NCBI RefSeq assembly: GCF_900167135.1
Contig: NZ_FUWZ01000005.1
Span: 505,003 to 569,002 of the forward strand
Length of the DNA stretch: 64,000 bases
Origin: Chitinophaga eiseniae
GTDB lineage: Bacteria; Bacteroidota; Bacteroidia; Chitinophagales; Chitinophagaceae
Direction of reading: 5' to 3'
Program-made: the position numbers and the translations under genes
Shown: in pieces, positions 17,150 through 24,021 of the stretch
How the letters are laid out: each line of letters opens with the position of its first letter
How positions within the stretch are numbered: position 1 is the first letter of the stretch
The notes under the pieces: model-generated
What the model was told of the DNA's origin: nothing
Seen by the model: only the letters and a program-made list of their open reading frames with translations
Databases searched by the model: none

Positions 17150-17890
17150 TTAATTGGTAACTCTTTTTTTGTAGTTGCGGAAGAGGCTCTGCCACTGGAT
17201 TTTCAATACGCCGAGCACCCCTTCTTTCACAATGCCTTTGCTCATCTTGGAATACCCTTCGCGGCGGTCTTTGAAGGTGATGGGCACTTCAGCGATGGTA
17301 AAGCCCAGCTTCCAGGCGGTAAATTTCATTTCTATCTGGAAGGCGTAGCCTACGAACTGGATCTGGTCAAGATTGATGGCTTCCAGCACCGTATTACGGT
17401 AACATACAAACCCGGCGGTGGGGTCTTTGACCGGCATCCAGGTGATCATGCCCACATAGATGGAGGCGCCGTAGGAGAGCACTGCTCTGTCCCAGGGCCA
17501 GTTTTCGGTTTTCCCGCCTTTTACATAGCGGGAGCCCACGGCCACGTCTGCACCGCCTTTGGCGCAGGCGTCGTAGAGACGTACCAGGTCTTTCGGGTTG
17601 TGGGAAAAGTCGGCATCCATCTCAAAGATATACTGGTAGTTTCTGGCCAGCGCCCATTTGAAACCGTGGATGTAAGCAGTTCCCAGCCCTTGTTTGCCGG
17701 AACGTTCTTCCAGGAACAGTTGTCCCGGATGTTCATTTTGCAGTGATTTTACAATATTGCCTGTACCGTCAGGAGAACCATCGTCCACAATCAGGATATG
17801 GAAATTCTGCTGTAAGGAAAATACAGCGTCAATGATATTGCGGATATTATCCTTCTCATTGTACGTAGGAATAATGACAAGCTTTTCCAA
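17150..17890 (-). CDS. Polyprenol-phosphate mannosyltransferase-like family 2 glycosyltransferase
   Basis: A 246-residue GT2 enzyme resembling dolichyl- or polyprenyl-phosphate mannose synthase. It starts LVIIPTYNEKDNIRNIID and has the nucleotide-sugar/metal motif MDADFSHNP, followed by VGSRYVKGGKTENWPWDR and DPTAGFVCYRN. In studied members the enzyme moves mannose from GDP-mannose to a lipid phosphate at the inner face of the cytoplasmic membrane, for glycoprotein or glycolipid assembly. There is no C-terminal transmembrane pair, so it is the short, soluble type. Sugar specificity is inferred from the family only. Confidence 0.9.
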   Translation of the reverse strand: MEKLVIIPTYNEKDNIRNIIDAVFSLQQNFHILIVDDGSPDGTGNIVKSLQNEHPGQLFLEERSGKQGLGTAYIHGFKWALARNYQYIFEMDADFSHNPKDLVRLYDACAKGGADVAVGSRYVKGGKTENWPWDRAVLSYGASIYVGMITWMPVKDPTAGFVCYRNTVLEAINLDQIQFVGYAFQIEMKFTAWKLGFTIAEVPITFKDRREGYSKMSKGIVKEGVLGVLKIQWQSLFRNYKKRVTN

Positions 17891-17963
17891 TTCAGCCGAT
17901 GAAATTTTGTGTACTGCGAAAATAGTTCAATTACGACGCAAGATACCGCGTTCCTGAAAAATA

Positions 17964-18737
17964 TTACAGTTTTTTTAACATCATATTGTGATAGATTTCT
18001 GACAGTTTCTGCTTGGTATTCAGCGGAAAGTCTGCCTTCATCATCCAGTCATAGTATTGAGGCTCAGCCTTCAGCACTTCTTTCACCGGCCGGCCTTTGT
18101 ACTTACCGAAGTTGAATACTTCCTGGCCGCCCTGCATCACGATGCGGCGGGCAAAGTCGATGTATTCTTCTTCTTTGGTGAAGTCCGCCAGTCCGTCAAT
18201 ATCCTGTTGCAGGTTTTCGTAACGGCCCAGCTGGGCTTCCAGTATCTCGTAGGTAGCCAGTGCGTCGGCTTCGGCACTGTGCGCATTTTCCAGCTGTTTG
18301 TCGCAGTAGAATTTGTAAGCGGCGGCGAGCGTTCTTTTTTCCATCAGGTGGAAAATACGCTGAACGTCCACAAAGCGGCGTTTGGACACGTCGAATTCCA
18401 TGCCGGTACGCAGGAATTCTTCCACCAGCAGCGGAATATCGAAGCGGTTGCTGTTATAGCCGGCCAGGTCGCAGTTTTCCAGGAACATTTTCAGTTCGTT
18501 GGCAGCCTGCTTAAAGGTAGGCGCATCTTTCACATCTTCGTCCTTAATGCCGTGGATGGCGGTAGATCCGGCCGGAATAGGCATTCCGGGGTTGATGCGT
18601 TTTACTTTCGACTGTGTGGTTTTATCAGGAAATACTTTAATGATAGCGATTTCAATGATACGGTCTGTGGCCACGTTCGTACCCGTCGTTTCCAGATCAA
18701 TTACGGCCAATGGCCTTTTGAGGAGCAAAGAAGGCAT
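17964..18737 (-). CDS. DnaQ-like 3'-5' exonuclease
   Basis: A 257-residue exonuclease of the DnaQ/DEDDh type. Exo I is LAVIDLETTGTN, Exo II is LAGYNSNRFDIPLL, and Exo III is HSAEADALATYE, so all DEDDh residues are present. A short C-terminal module (about 205-250, FNFGKYKGRPVKEVLKAEPQ) is the DUF3820-like tail seen in standalone Bacteroidota exonucleases. It may serve as a proofreading or repair exonuclease. Its promoter-like TACCTTTG lies at 18796-18803, and the 5' leader is made of an 8-bp tandem repeat. Confidence 0.92.
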   Translation of the reverse strand: MPSLLLKRPLAVIDLETTGTNVATDRIIEIAIIKVFPDKTTQSKVKRINPGMPIPAGSTAIHGIKDEDVKDAPTFKQAANELKMFLENCDLAGYNSNRFDIPLLVEEFLRTGMEFDVSKRRFVDVQRIFHLMEKRTLAAAYKFYCDKQLENAHSAEADALATYEILEAQLGRYENLQQDIDGLADFTKEEEYIDFARRIVMQGGQEVFNFGKYKGRPVKEVLKAEPQYYDWMMKADFPLNTKQKLSEIYHNMMLKKL

Positions 18738-18755
18738 GCTATTTAGAAATTTAGG

Positions 18756-18792
18756 AATTTTGAAATTTTGAAATTTTGAAATTTTGAAATTT
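18756..18792. repeat. 8-bp tandem repeat (AATTTTGA)n in exonuclease leader
   Basis: AATTTTGA is repeated 4.6 times without error (18756-18763, 18764-18771, 18772-18779, 18780-18787, then AATTT). It lies between the candidate promoter and the start codon of the exonuclease gene. Perfect short tandem copies may vary in number by slippage. Confidence 0.85.
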
Positions 18793-18795
18793 GCG

Positions 18796-18803
18796 CAAAG
18801 GTA
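18796..18803 (-). promoter_or_regulatory. Candidate -7 promoter element of the exonuclease gene
   Basis: TACCTTTG on the minus strand, 5 bases beyond the mpl stop codon and 59 bases upstream of the exonuclease ATG. The predicted start of transcription falls in the 8-bp tandem repeat. Confidence 0.45.
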
Positions 18804-18808
18804 GCGTA

Positions 18809-20164
18809 TTATTTGGCTAGCAGCTTCTTTAGTGACGGGAAATCCAGTCCGTCATATGTTCCGGAGCTCATCAGCAGGAGGTTGGCCTGGTGATAATCCT
18901 GCGCCCCGAGGAACGCTTCCAGCTGTGCGCGGTCGTTGAAGACCTGCAGGTCGCTGCGGCCGAATTTCTCCCGGACCATTGCCGGCTCGAGGTCGGGCAT
19001 CCGTTTAATTTCCAGGGCATGTTTGCTGTAATATACTGCGGCTGCATCGGCGGGGTCCATGGCGCCTGCATATTGCGAGAGGAAGTCCGCGTTGAGGCTG
19101 CTATAGGTGTGCAGTTCCAGCACGGCAATGAGCCTGCGGTGGGGGAACTGCTGCCGGGTGGCTTCCATGGTGGCCTTCACTTTGGAAGGGGCATGGGCAA
19201 AGTCGCGGTAAATCACGCTGTTATCACTTTTGGCAACCAGCTCCAGCCTTTTGGCAGCGCCTTTGAAGGAGGCGATGGCAGCGAGGAATTCCTCGTCAGA
19301 CAGGCCCAGCTCGTTGCATACCAGCTTCGCGGCGTGCATGTTGAGCAGGTTGTGCTCCCCGAATACCGCCAGGTCGGCGAGCCCTTCATCGAAGAACACG
19401 CGGGTAACGCCCTCGCGGATCATATGGATGGGGGTGGTATAGGGGACCAGTTTCAGGTGACGGCCTTCGGCAGCCACGAGGCTGTTGAGCTCCGTATCAG
19501 CGCTGTTATAGATCAGCACGCCGCCGGGTTCCATCTGCCGGATAAAAAGGGCGAACTGTTCTTTATAAATGTCGTAAGTGGGAAATACGTTGATATGGTC
19601 CCAGGCAATGCCGGTCAGTACCGCTATCTGCGGGTGCAGGAAAAGGAATTTGGGCCTTTTTTCGATGACGGAGGCAGGGTATTCGTCGGCTTCGCAGACG
19701 ATCAGGGGGGCGTCGGTGATGTTTACAGACTGATTGAACCCTTCCAGTTTGGCGCCTACCAGGTAATCAAACCGGCGCTGGCTGTATTGCAGCACGTGCA
19801 TGATCATGGCGGTGGTGGTGGTTTTACCATGACTACCGCCTACGGCTACCCTTGTTTTATTTTTGCTTTCCTGATAGATGTATTCCGGGAAAGAGTAGAT
19901 ATTCAGTTGCAGCTCACGGGCCCTGATCAGTTCGGGGTTGTCTTCCCGGGCATGCATGCCCAGGATGACGGCATCGATACCAGGGGTGATACGGGCAGGG
20001 TCCCAGCCGATGTTGTCCGGTAAAATACCTGCCTGCCGCAGGTTGGATAATGCCGGTTCAAATATCTCGTCATCGCTGCCGGTTACTTCATAACCTTTCT
20101 GTTGGAGCGCAATGGCCAGCTGGTGCATCACACTTCCACCTATTGCGATAAAATGTACCTTCAT
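18809..20164 (-). CDS. mpl: UDP-MurNAc:L-Ala-gamma-D-Glu-meso-DAP ligase
   Basis: A 451-residue Mur-ligase family protein matching Mpl, which ligates the recycled tripeptide to UDP-MurNAc in peptidoglycan recycling. The N-terminal Rossmann-like start HFIAIGGSVMHQLAIALQQ is typical of Mpl/MurC; the ATP P-loop is GGSHGKTTTTAMI; the central domain has ITGIAWDHINVFP-like TGIAWDHINVFPTYD; and the C-terminal domain has DFAHAPSKVKATMEA. Length fits the family (about 450). It is cytoplasmic. The exonuclease gene follows on the same strand after 71 bases with its own promoter-like element. Confidence 0.93.
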   Translation of the reverse strand: MKVHFIAIGGSVMHQLAIALQQKGYEVTGSDDEIFEPALSNLRQAGILPDNIGWDPARITPGIDAVILGMHAREDNPELIRARELQLNIYSFPEYIYQESKNKTRVAVGGSHGKTTTTAMIMHVLQYSQRRFDYLVGAKLEGFNQSVNITDAPLIVCEADEYPASVIEKRPKFLFLHPQIAVLTGIAWDHINVFPTYDIYKEQFALFIRQMEPGGVLIYNSADTELNSLVAAEGRHLKLVPYTTPIHMIREGVTRVFFDEGLADLAVFGEHNLLNMHAAKLVCNELGLSDEEFLAAIASFKGAAKRLELVAKSDNSVIYRDFAHAPSKVKATMEATRQQFPHRRLIAVLELHTYSSLNADFLSQYAGAMDPADAAAVYYSKHALEIKRMPDLEPAMVREKFGRSDLQVFNDRAQLEAFLGAQDYHQANLLLMSSGTYDGLDFPSLKKLLAK

Positions 20165-20176
20165 ACCTATTGGGTT

Positions 20177-20265
20177 ATTTGGATATTTAGCTATTTTGTT
20201 ATTGGTTTTGGGCGCAAAGTCCGCAAATCCAATAACAAAATTTTAAAATTTTCAAATATCCAAAT
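20177..20265. repeat. Nested AT-rich inverted repeat upstream of mpl
   Basis: ATTTTGTTATTGG (20193-20205) pairs with CCAATAACAAAAT (20229-20241), and an outer pair ATTTGGATATTT (20177-20188) / AAATATCCAAAT (20254-20265) encloses it. It occupies the divergent gap between mpl and the YtxJ operon. The words match the AT-rich repeats at 23061 and 29330. Confidence 0.7.
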
Positions 20266-20278
20266 TTAATATGTATCG

Positions 20279-20308
20279 TTGTTTTTTTTAATGTATTAAT
20301 TATATTTG
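20279..20308 (+). promoter_or_regulatory. Candidate promoter of the small-lipoprotein/ytxJ/ubiX operon
   Basis: TTG (20279-20281), a 19-base spacer and TATATTTG (20301-20308) match the Bacteroidota primary-sigma consensus in both boxes and in spacing. It is the best-formed promoter I saw in the window. Confidence 0.6.
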
Positions 20309-20394
20309 CAAAATAACGTTACAAAAGACGATTAAAAAAGTTGTCATTATCATAAATTCCTATGAAATTTCGTTTACCAATTAAATTTTCTCCC

Positions 20395-20544
20395 ATGAAA
20401 TCGTATGTAAGAATTTTGGGCTGCGCCGGTATGGTTTGTATCTTTGCAGCTTTCTTAACGTCCTGCGCGAGCCACCAGAAACTGGGATGTCCGATGAAAG
20501 GGATGGCGAAGGCCCCGGCAGCGACGCATAATAAAATGAGCTAA
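20395..20544 (+). CDS. Small lipoprotein, 49 aa
   Basis: A very small lipoprotein starting at ATG 20395 (MKSYVRILGCAGMV...); an in-frame ATG at 20362 would add 11 residues but spoil the signal peptide. The lipobox is FLTSC and the mature part is only about 27 residues (ASHQKLGCPMKGMAKAPAA). A GCPM-type motif occurs in other tiny Bacteroidota lipoproteins that I recall only vaguely. The function is unknown. It ends 5 bases before ytxJ, so the two are very likely co-transcribed from the promoter at 20279-20308. Confidence 0.6.
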   Translation: MKSYVRILGCAGMVCIFAAFLTSCASHQKLGCPMKGMAKAPAATHNKMS

Positions 20545-20549
20545 TCATC

Positions 20550-20882
20550 ATGAATTGGAAAACGTTAACCAGTGAGGAACAACTGCAGGAAATCAACGAG
20601 GCGTCTGCCCTGCAGCCGGTAGTTATCTTTAAGCACAGTACGCGGTGCTCCATCAGCTCCATGGCGAAGTCCCGGTTGGAACGTGCAGCAGCTCCGGAAG
20701 GGTTAACGTTTTATTACCTGGACCTCCTGGCTCACCGTGATCTTTCCGGTAAAATAGCCCACCGGTACCAGGTGCCTCATGAGTCTCCCCAGATCCTGCT
20801 GATCCGTAACGGCGCCTGTATCTATGATGAAAGCCATACCGGTATCACCATGGATGAGATTGCCGATCACCTGAACGGATAA
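20550..20882 (+). CDS. ytxJ: Bacillithiol-system thioredoxin-like protein YtxJ
   Basis: A 110-residue thioredoxin-fold protein with the YtxJ hallmark: a single redox cysteine in HSTRCSISSMA instead of CXXC. The body (FYYLDLLAHRDLSGKIAHRYQVPHE) and ending match monothiol bacilliredoxins. Members are thought to remove bacillithiol from S-bacillithiolated proteins, which implies that the host makes bacillithiol. It is the middle gene of a likely operon with a tiny lipoprotein upstream and ubiX 34 bases downstream. Confidence 0.9.
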   Translation: MNWKTLTSEEQLQEINEASALQPVVIFKHSTRCSISSMAKSRLERAAAPEGLTFYYLDLLAHRDLSGKIAHRYQVPHESPQILLIRNGACIYDESHTGITMDEIADHLNG

Positions 20883-20916
20883 TAGACTAGCTTTGTGCTA
20901 TATATCGTATAGCACC

Positions 20917-21486
20917 ATGAAACATCGTATAGTAGTAGCAGTTACCGGCGCCAGCGGGTCCATCTACGCCAGGCAGTTGCTTCATAAGCTCCACGCCGCG
21001 GCCGGTCAGCTGGATGAGGTAGCCGTTGTCATGACCGAGAATGCCAAGACCGTTTGGCAAACAGAACTGAAAAACGAAGATTATCGCCAGCTACCCTTTC
21101 GTTTTTACACGCAGCAGGACTTCAACGCTCCTTTTGCTTCCGGCTCCGGAAGATTTAATACCATGATCATCTGTCCCTGTTCGATGGGCACCCTCGGACG
21201 CATCGCCACCGGCATCTCCAATGACCTGATCACCCGGGCCGCTGATGTTGTATTAAAAGAAAGGCGCAAGCTGATCTGTGTGGTAAGGGAAACACCTTAT
21301 AACCTGATGCACATCCGCAACATGGAAACCGTGGTGCTGGCCGGCGGTATCATCTGCCCCGCCACACCGTCGTATTACAGCCTGCCTGCCACCATCGAAG
21401 ACGTGGCCGCCACCGTGGTAGACCGTATCATCGACCTGGCCGGCGTGGAACAGCAGACCTTCCGCTGGGGGAGCGACAATAAATAA
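20917..21486 (+). CDS. ubiX: UbiX-family flavin prenyltransferase
   Basis: A 189-residue UbiX homologue. It starts KHRIVVAVTGASGSIYARQL (flavin-binding loop) and has CPCSMGTLGRIATGISNDL, then RAADVVLKERRKLICVVRETP, the residues that bind dimethylallyl phosphate. The enzyme prenylates FMN to make prFMN, the cofactor of UbiD-type decarboxylases. No ubiD is in the window. The frame starts at 20893, but MKHRIVVAV at 20917 is the family start. Confidence 0.94.
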   Translation: MKHRIVVAVTGASGSIYARQLLHKLHAAAGQLDEVAVVMTENAKTVWQTELKNEDYRQLPFRFYTQQDFNAPFASGSGRFNTMIICPCSMGTLGRIATGISNDLITRAADVVLKERRKLICVVRETPYNLMHIRNMETVVLAGGIICPATPSYYSLPATIEDVAATVVDRIIDLAGVEQQTFRWGSDNK

Positions 21487-21537
21487 TACAACGGATATAA
21501 TTATCTTCGTCGTTCATCATTTACTTTCAGCATTATC

Positions 21538-21960
21538 ATGAAGATAGCCATCATCAACGGGCCTAATCTCAACCTGCTGGGCAAGCGGGAACCGGGCATC
21601 TACGGCAGCGAGTCTTTCGAAGATTATTTCCGGCAGCTGCAAAAAGCTTTCCCCGCAGTGGAATTCAGCTATTTCCAGCACAACGTGGAAGGAGAGATCA
21701 TCAACTATCTCCACCAGACCGGTTTTTCCTATGATGGCATCCTGCTTAACGCCGGCGGCTATACGCATACTTCCGTAGCTATCCGCGACGCCATCGCCGC
21801 CATCAAAACACCGGTGATAGAAATACACATCAGCAACGTGTACGCCCGGGAAGAATTCCGGCATACCTCCCTCATCGCGCCTAAATGCGTAGGCTCCATC
21901 TGTGGCCTCGGCATGAAAGGATACCGCCTCGGAGTGGAGTATTTTGTGCAGCCATCATAA
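21538..21960 (+). CDS. aroQ: Type II 3-dehydroquinate dehydratase
   Basis: A 140-residue type II dehydroquinase, step 3 of the shikimate pathway. Family signatures are NGPNLNLLGKREPGIYGSE (with the catalytic Tyr/Arg loop), NAGGYTHTSVAIRDA, and EIHISNVYAREEFRHTS followed by CVGSICGLG. Length fits the family (about 140-150). It is cytoplasmic. It follows ubiX on the same strand after 51 bases and is followed by a GC-rich bidirectional terminator. Confidence 0.96.
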   Translation: MKIAIINGPNLNLLGKREPGIYGSESFEDYFRQLQKAFPAVEFSYFQHNVEGEIINYLHQTGFSYDGILLNAGGYTHTSVAIRDAIAAIKTPVIEIHISNVYAREEFRHTSLIAPKCVGSICGLGMKGYRLGVEYFVQPS

Positions 21961-21976
21961 CGGTGGTCACATACTG

Positions 21977-22010
21977 GCAGCGGCCCGGGAGATGCCTCCC
22001 GGGCCGCTGC
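21977..22010. terminator. Bidirectional 15-bp hairpin terminator
   Basis: GCAGCGGCCCGGGAG (21977-21991) pairs perfectly with CTCCCGGGCCGCTGC (21996-22010) around ATGC. It separates the convergent aroQ and terpene synthase genes. T-runs are weak on both sides. Confidence 0.7.
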
Positions 22011-22013
22011 GTT

Positions 22014-22943
22014 TCAGGCATACCGGGGATTATCCCGGTACCACTCCAGGTGACCGCTGATCATCCGGTCCAGCTGAAGCACATAGTCGGCCACCACCGC
22101 CTTCCAGGCGCCAAAGTCCGGCCATTCGGTGCACAGCTGCCGGTAGTCGGCCACCTGCTCCTGGCGCATACGCAGGGCTATACGATAAGCTTCTTCCAAC
22201 GAAACACGGTATTCATGCTGTATGACCGCTACCAGGTTCATCGCCTCCAGGCTACGTTTTTCTTTCTCAAAAGACAACAGGTCATTGTCCCAGGTGGTCA
22301 GCCTGCTGACGAAAAACCTGCGCTGCTGAACAGCCGGATGTTGAAACACCTCCGCAGGAAGGATACAACCGGATACTACCTCCACCAGGTCAATGTAAGG
22401 ATAGGCAGCACCCAATTTTTCGCGGAGGTCCATATATTCGGCCAGCCGGGGATAAGTCAGCTCCTGCTTATAACTGTACTGCTTTTCGAGCTGCTGGCCT
22501 TCGAAGAAATATTGCCAGCTTTTGAGGTAGCGTGCTTTCCAGGCTGCTGCCTGGCTGTGAAAGGCAAGCTCGTGGTGCGCGATGGCAAACTGCTGAAACA
22601 CACTCTCTTCTTCCTGAGCGGGAGAATGGCCCCGGAGGATGCCGGTCAGCCGGTCCTGCGCCGCTTTCAGCTGTGGCAGCGGTAGCCGTGCGTATACATC
22701 ATCGAAAATAAACACCCAGACGAGGAGGCGGGCAGCGGGGATCAGCATCTTAAAAGGACAATCAGGATACCAAAGGGCTGTCAGCCGGCCGAAATCAGCG
22801 GCTTTGAACTGTCGGCGGGCATCGGGCGAAAGGAAAGTGTAAGCATCTATCAACGCAGGTATCTCTTTTTCAATCAGGGCATGGTTTGGATGGATCCTTG
22901 AGGGAAAAGGATACTGCAGTTCGGTAAATAATGACTGCATCAT
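22014..22943 (-). CDS. Class I terpene synthase
   Basis: A 309-residue protein with the whole set of class I terpene cyclase motifs: the Asp-rich site FDDVYA (Asp81, Asp82), the pyrophosphate-sensor Arg174, the NSE triad in NDLLSFEKE (Asn220, Ser224, Glu228), exactly 46 residues after Arg174, and a C-terminal Arg-Tyr pair (307-308). The fold is all-helical and soluble. Such enzymes ionise a prenyl diphosphate (often farnesyl or geranylgeranyl) with three Mg ions and cyclise it. The product cannot be predicted. The Asp-rich motif is DDVYA rather than DDXXD/E, which is tolerated in bacterial members. No P450 or prenyl diphosphate synthase is adjacent; it stands alone, facing aroQ. Confidence 0.85.
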   Translation of the reverse strand: MMQSLFTELQYPFPSRIHPNHALIEKEIPALIDAYTFLSPDARRQFKAADFGRLTALWYPDCPFKMLIPAARLLVWVFIFDDVYARLPLPQLKAAQDRLTGILRGHSPAQEEESVFQQFAIAHHELAFHSQAAAWKARYLKSWQYFFEGQQLEKQYSYKQELTYPRLAEYMDLREKLGAAYPYIDLVEVVSGCILPAEVFQHPAVQQRRFFVSRLTTWDNDLLSFEKEKRSLEAMNLVAVIQHEYRVSLEEAYRIALRMRQEQVADYRQLCTEWPDFGAWKAVVADYVLQLDRMISGHLEWYRDNPRYA

Positions 22944-23060
22944 AAAAAGGGTTTTCGTTACAGTAAATATACTGTTGGCTGTAACACCAATACAACCCCT
23001 CGCCGGAAAAAGTTGTATATATCCTTGAAAATTAGTTTCTTGCGGTCACTCAAAAAAAAT

Positions 23061-23100
23061 AGCCAAATAACCAAATAACCAAATATCCAAATATCCAAAT
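23061..23100. repeat. 8-bp tandem repeat (NNCCAAAT)5
   Basis: Five 8-bp units: AGCCAAAT, AACCAAAT twice, ATCCAAAT twice. It lies in the leader of the lipoprotein gene at 23131, in the divergent gap with the terpene synthase. Confidence 0.8.
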
Positions 23101-23130
23101 ATCAATAACCTCTACAGCAAAACCATTACT

Positions 23131-23898
23131 ATGAAAAACACCTTGTTAAGCGGTAAACTGCTCGTTTACCTTTGCTTCACCGCCCTCTTTTTTTCGGCTT
23201 GTAGCAAGAACGATGATCCGGCGCCTCCCATCCCGGTGTATAACATGGACACCCTCTATGCGCGTGCCGTGGCTGACGCCATGGTGGCCGACAGCAGCGA
23301 GATCTCCAATGCCCTGTGGCCGATCACGGCAGACAACCCCAACCTGCAATGGAAAACCATCAACGGCCAGAGCTACGTGCTGATGGCTACTTTCATGCGT
23401 TTCCCTTCCAGCTACCCCGAAGGCGATTCTATCACCAACACCTGGGGGGAAGCCTGGCTGTTTATCCCCAAACAGATGAAAAGCCGTATCGGGCAGGACT
23501 TTAAGCCCGGCTCAGATACCGTGCAGCGCATCTGTCAACTGCTTGGCCTGCCGCCGGTAAACGCCAAAACCAACACGCACATCGCTGAAGTATGGGTGAA
23601 AGCCGCCCGTCTGTACCGCCCCGCGGGCAATCCGGCCATCAACACCACCACTACCGGTTATGCGCTGGTAAACGGCGTATCGGCTGATTACACCACCTGG
23701 TTTAACAACTACATCATCTTTGCATATTACCGCCCGCTGATCACGAACACGGATTATCATTACCCATGGACCCGTATGGGCTACACGTACGACTGGGCGC
23801 CGGGCGCCAGTGAAGTGGGACTGAGTGAGTATGTGGAACTGCCTTCTTCCGGTATGTGGGTGGAGAAAGTACGCAGGGCTGCTGACTACTTCCGTTGA
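23131..23898 (+). CDS. Putative lipoprotein, 255 aa, unknown
   Basis: I do not recognise this family. A signal peptide ending in a lipobox (LFFSAC, Cys at 24) is followed by SKNDDPAPP, so it is likely a lipoprotein. The mature part is rich in Tyr/Trp/Asn (for example NTWGEAWLFIPKQMK and YIIFAYYRPLITNTDYHYPW), like small surface proteins of Bacteroidota. It has no cysteines beyond the anchor and one more. Its stop codon is the first base of the perfect 39-bp-arm inverted repeat that fills the gap to the next gene. Confidence 0.8.
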   Translation: MKNTLLSGKLLVYLCFTALFFSACSKNDDPAPPIPVYNMDTLYARAVADAMVADSSEISNALWPITADNPNLQWKTINGQSYVLMATFMRFPSSYPEGDSITNTWGEAWLFIPKQMKSRIGQDFKPGSDTVQRICQLLGLPPVNAKTNTHIAEVWVKAARLYRPAGNPAINTTTTGYALVNGVSADYTTWFNNYIIFAYYRPLITNTDYHYPWTRMGYTYDWAPGASEVGLSEYVELPSSGMWVEKVRRAADYFR

Positions 23899-24021
23899 TC
23901 AATTACGAATTACGGATTACGAATTACGAATTGAGGGCTCTCTTTTGGAAAGGTTATTAAATAACCGCTCTGTAAGGAAAGGCCTCAATTCGTAATTCGT
24001 AATCCGTAATTCGTAATTGAT
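23898..24021. repeat. Perfect 39-bp inverted repeat filling a convergent gap
   Basis: The left arm (23898-23936) is perfectly complementary to the right arm (23983-24021). The arms consist of the word TTACGAA in variants (AATTACGAATTACGGATT). The 46-base loop holds a second hairpin, GGTTATT (23952-23958) with AATAACC (23960-23966). The left arm begins on the last base of one stop codon and the right arm ends one base before the stop of the convergent M42 gene, so nothing else fits in the gap. A close relative lies at 26027-26114. Confidence 0.92.

Noticed and set aside
18890..20023. A 377-codon frame opposite mpl
   Set aside because: Antisense shadow of a well-defined Mur ligase gene.
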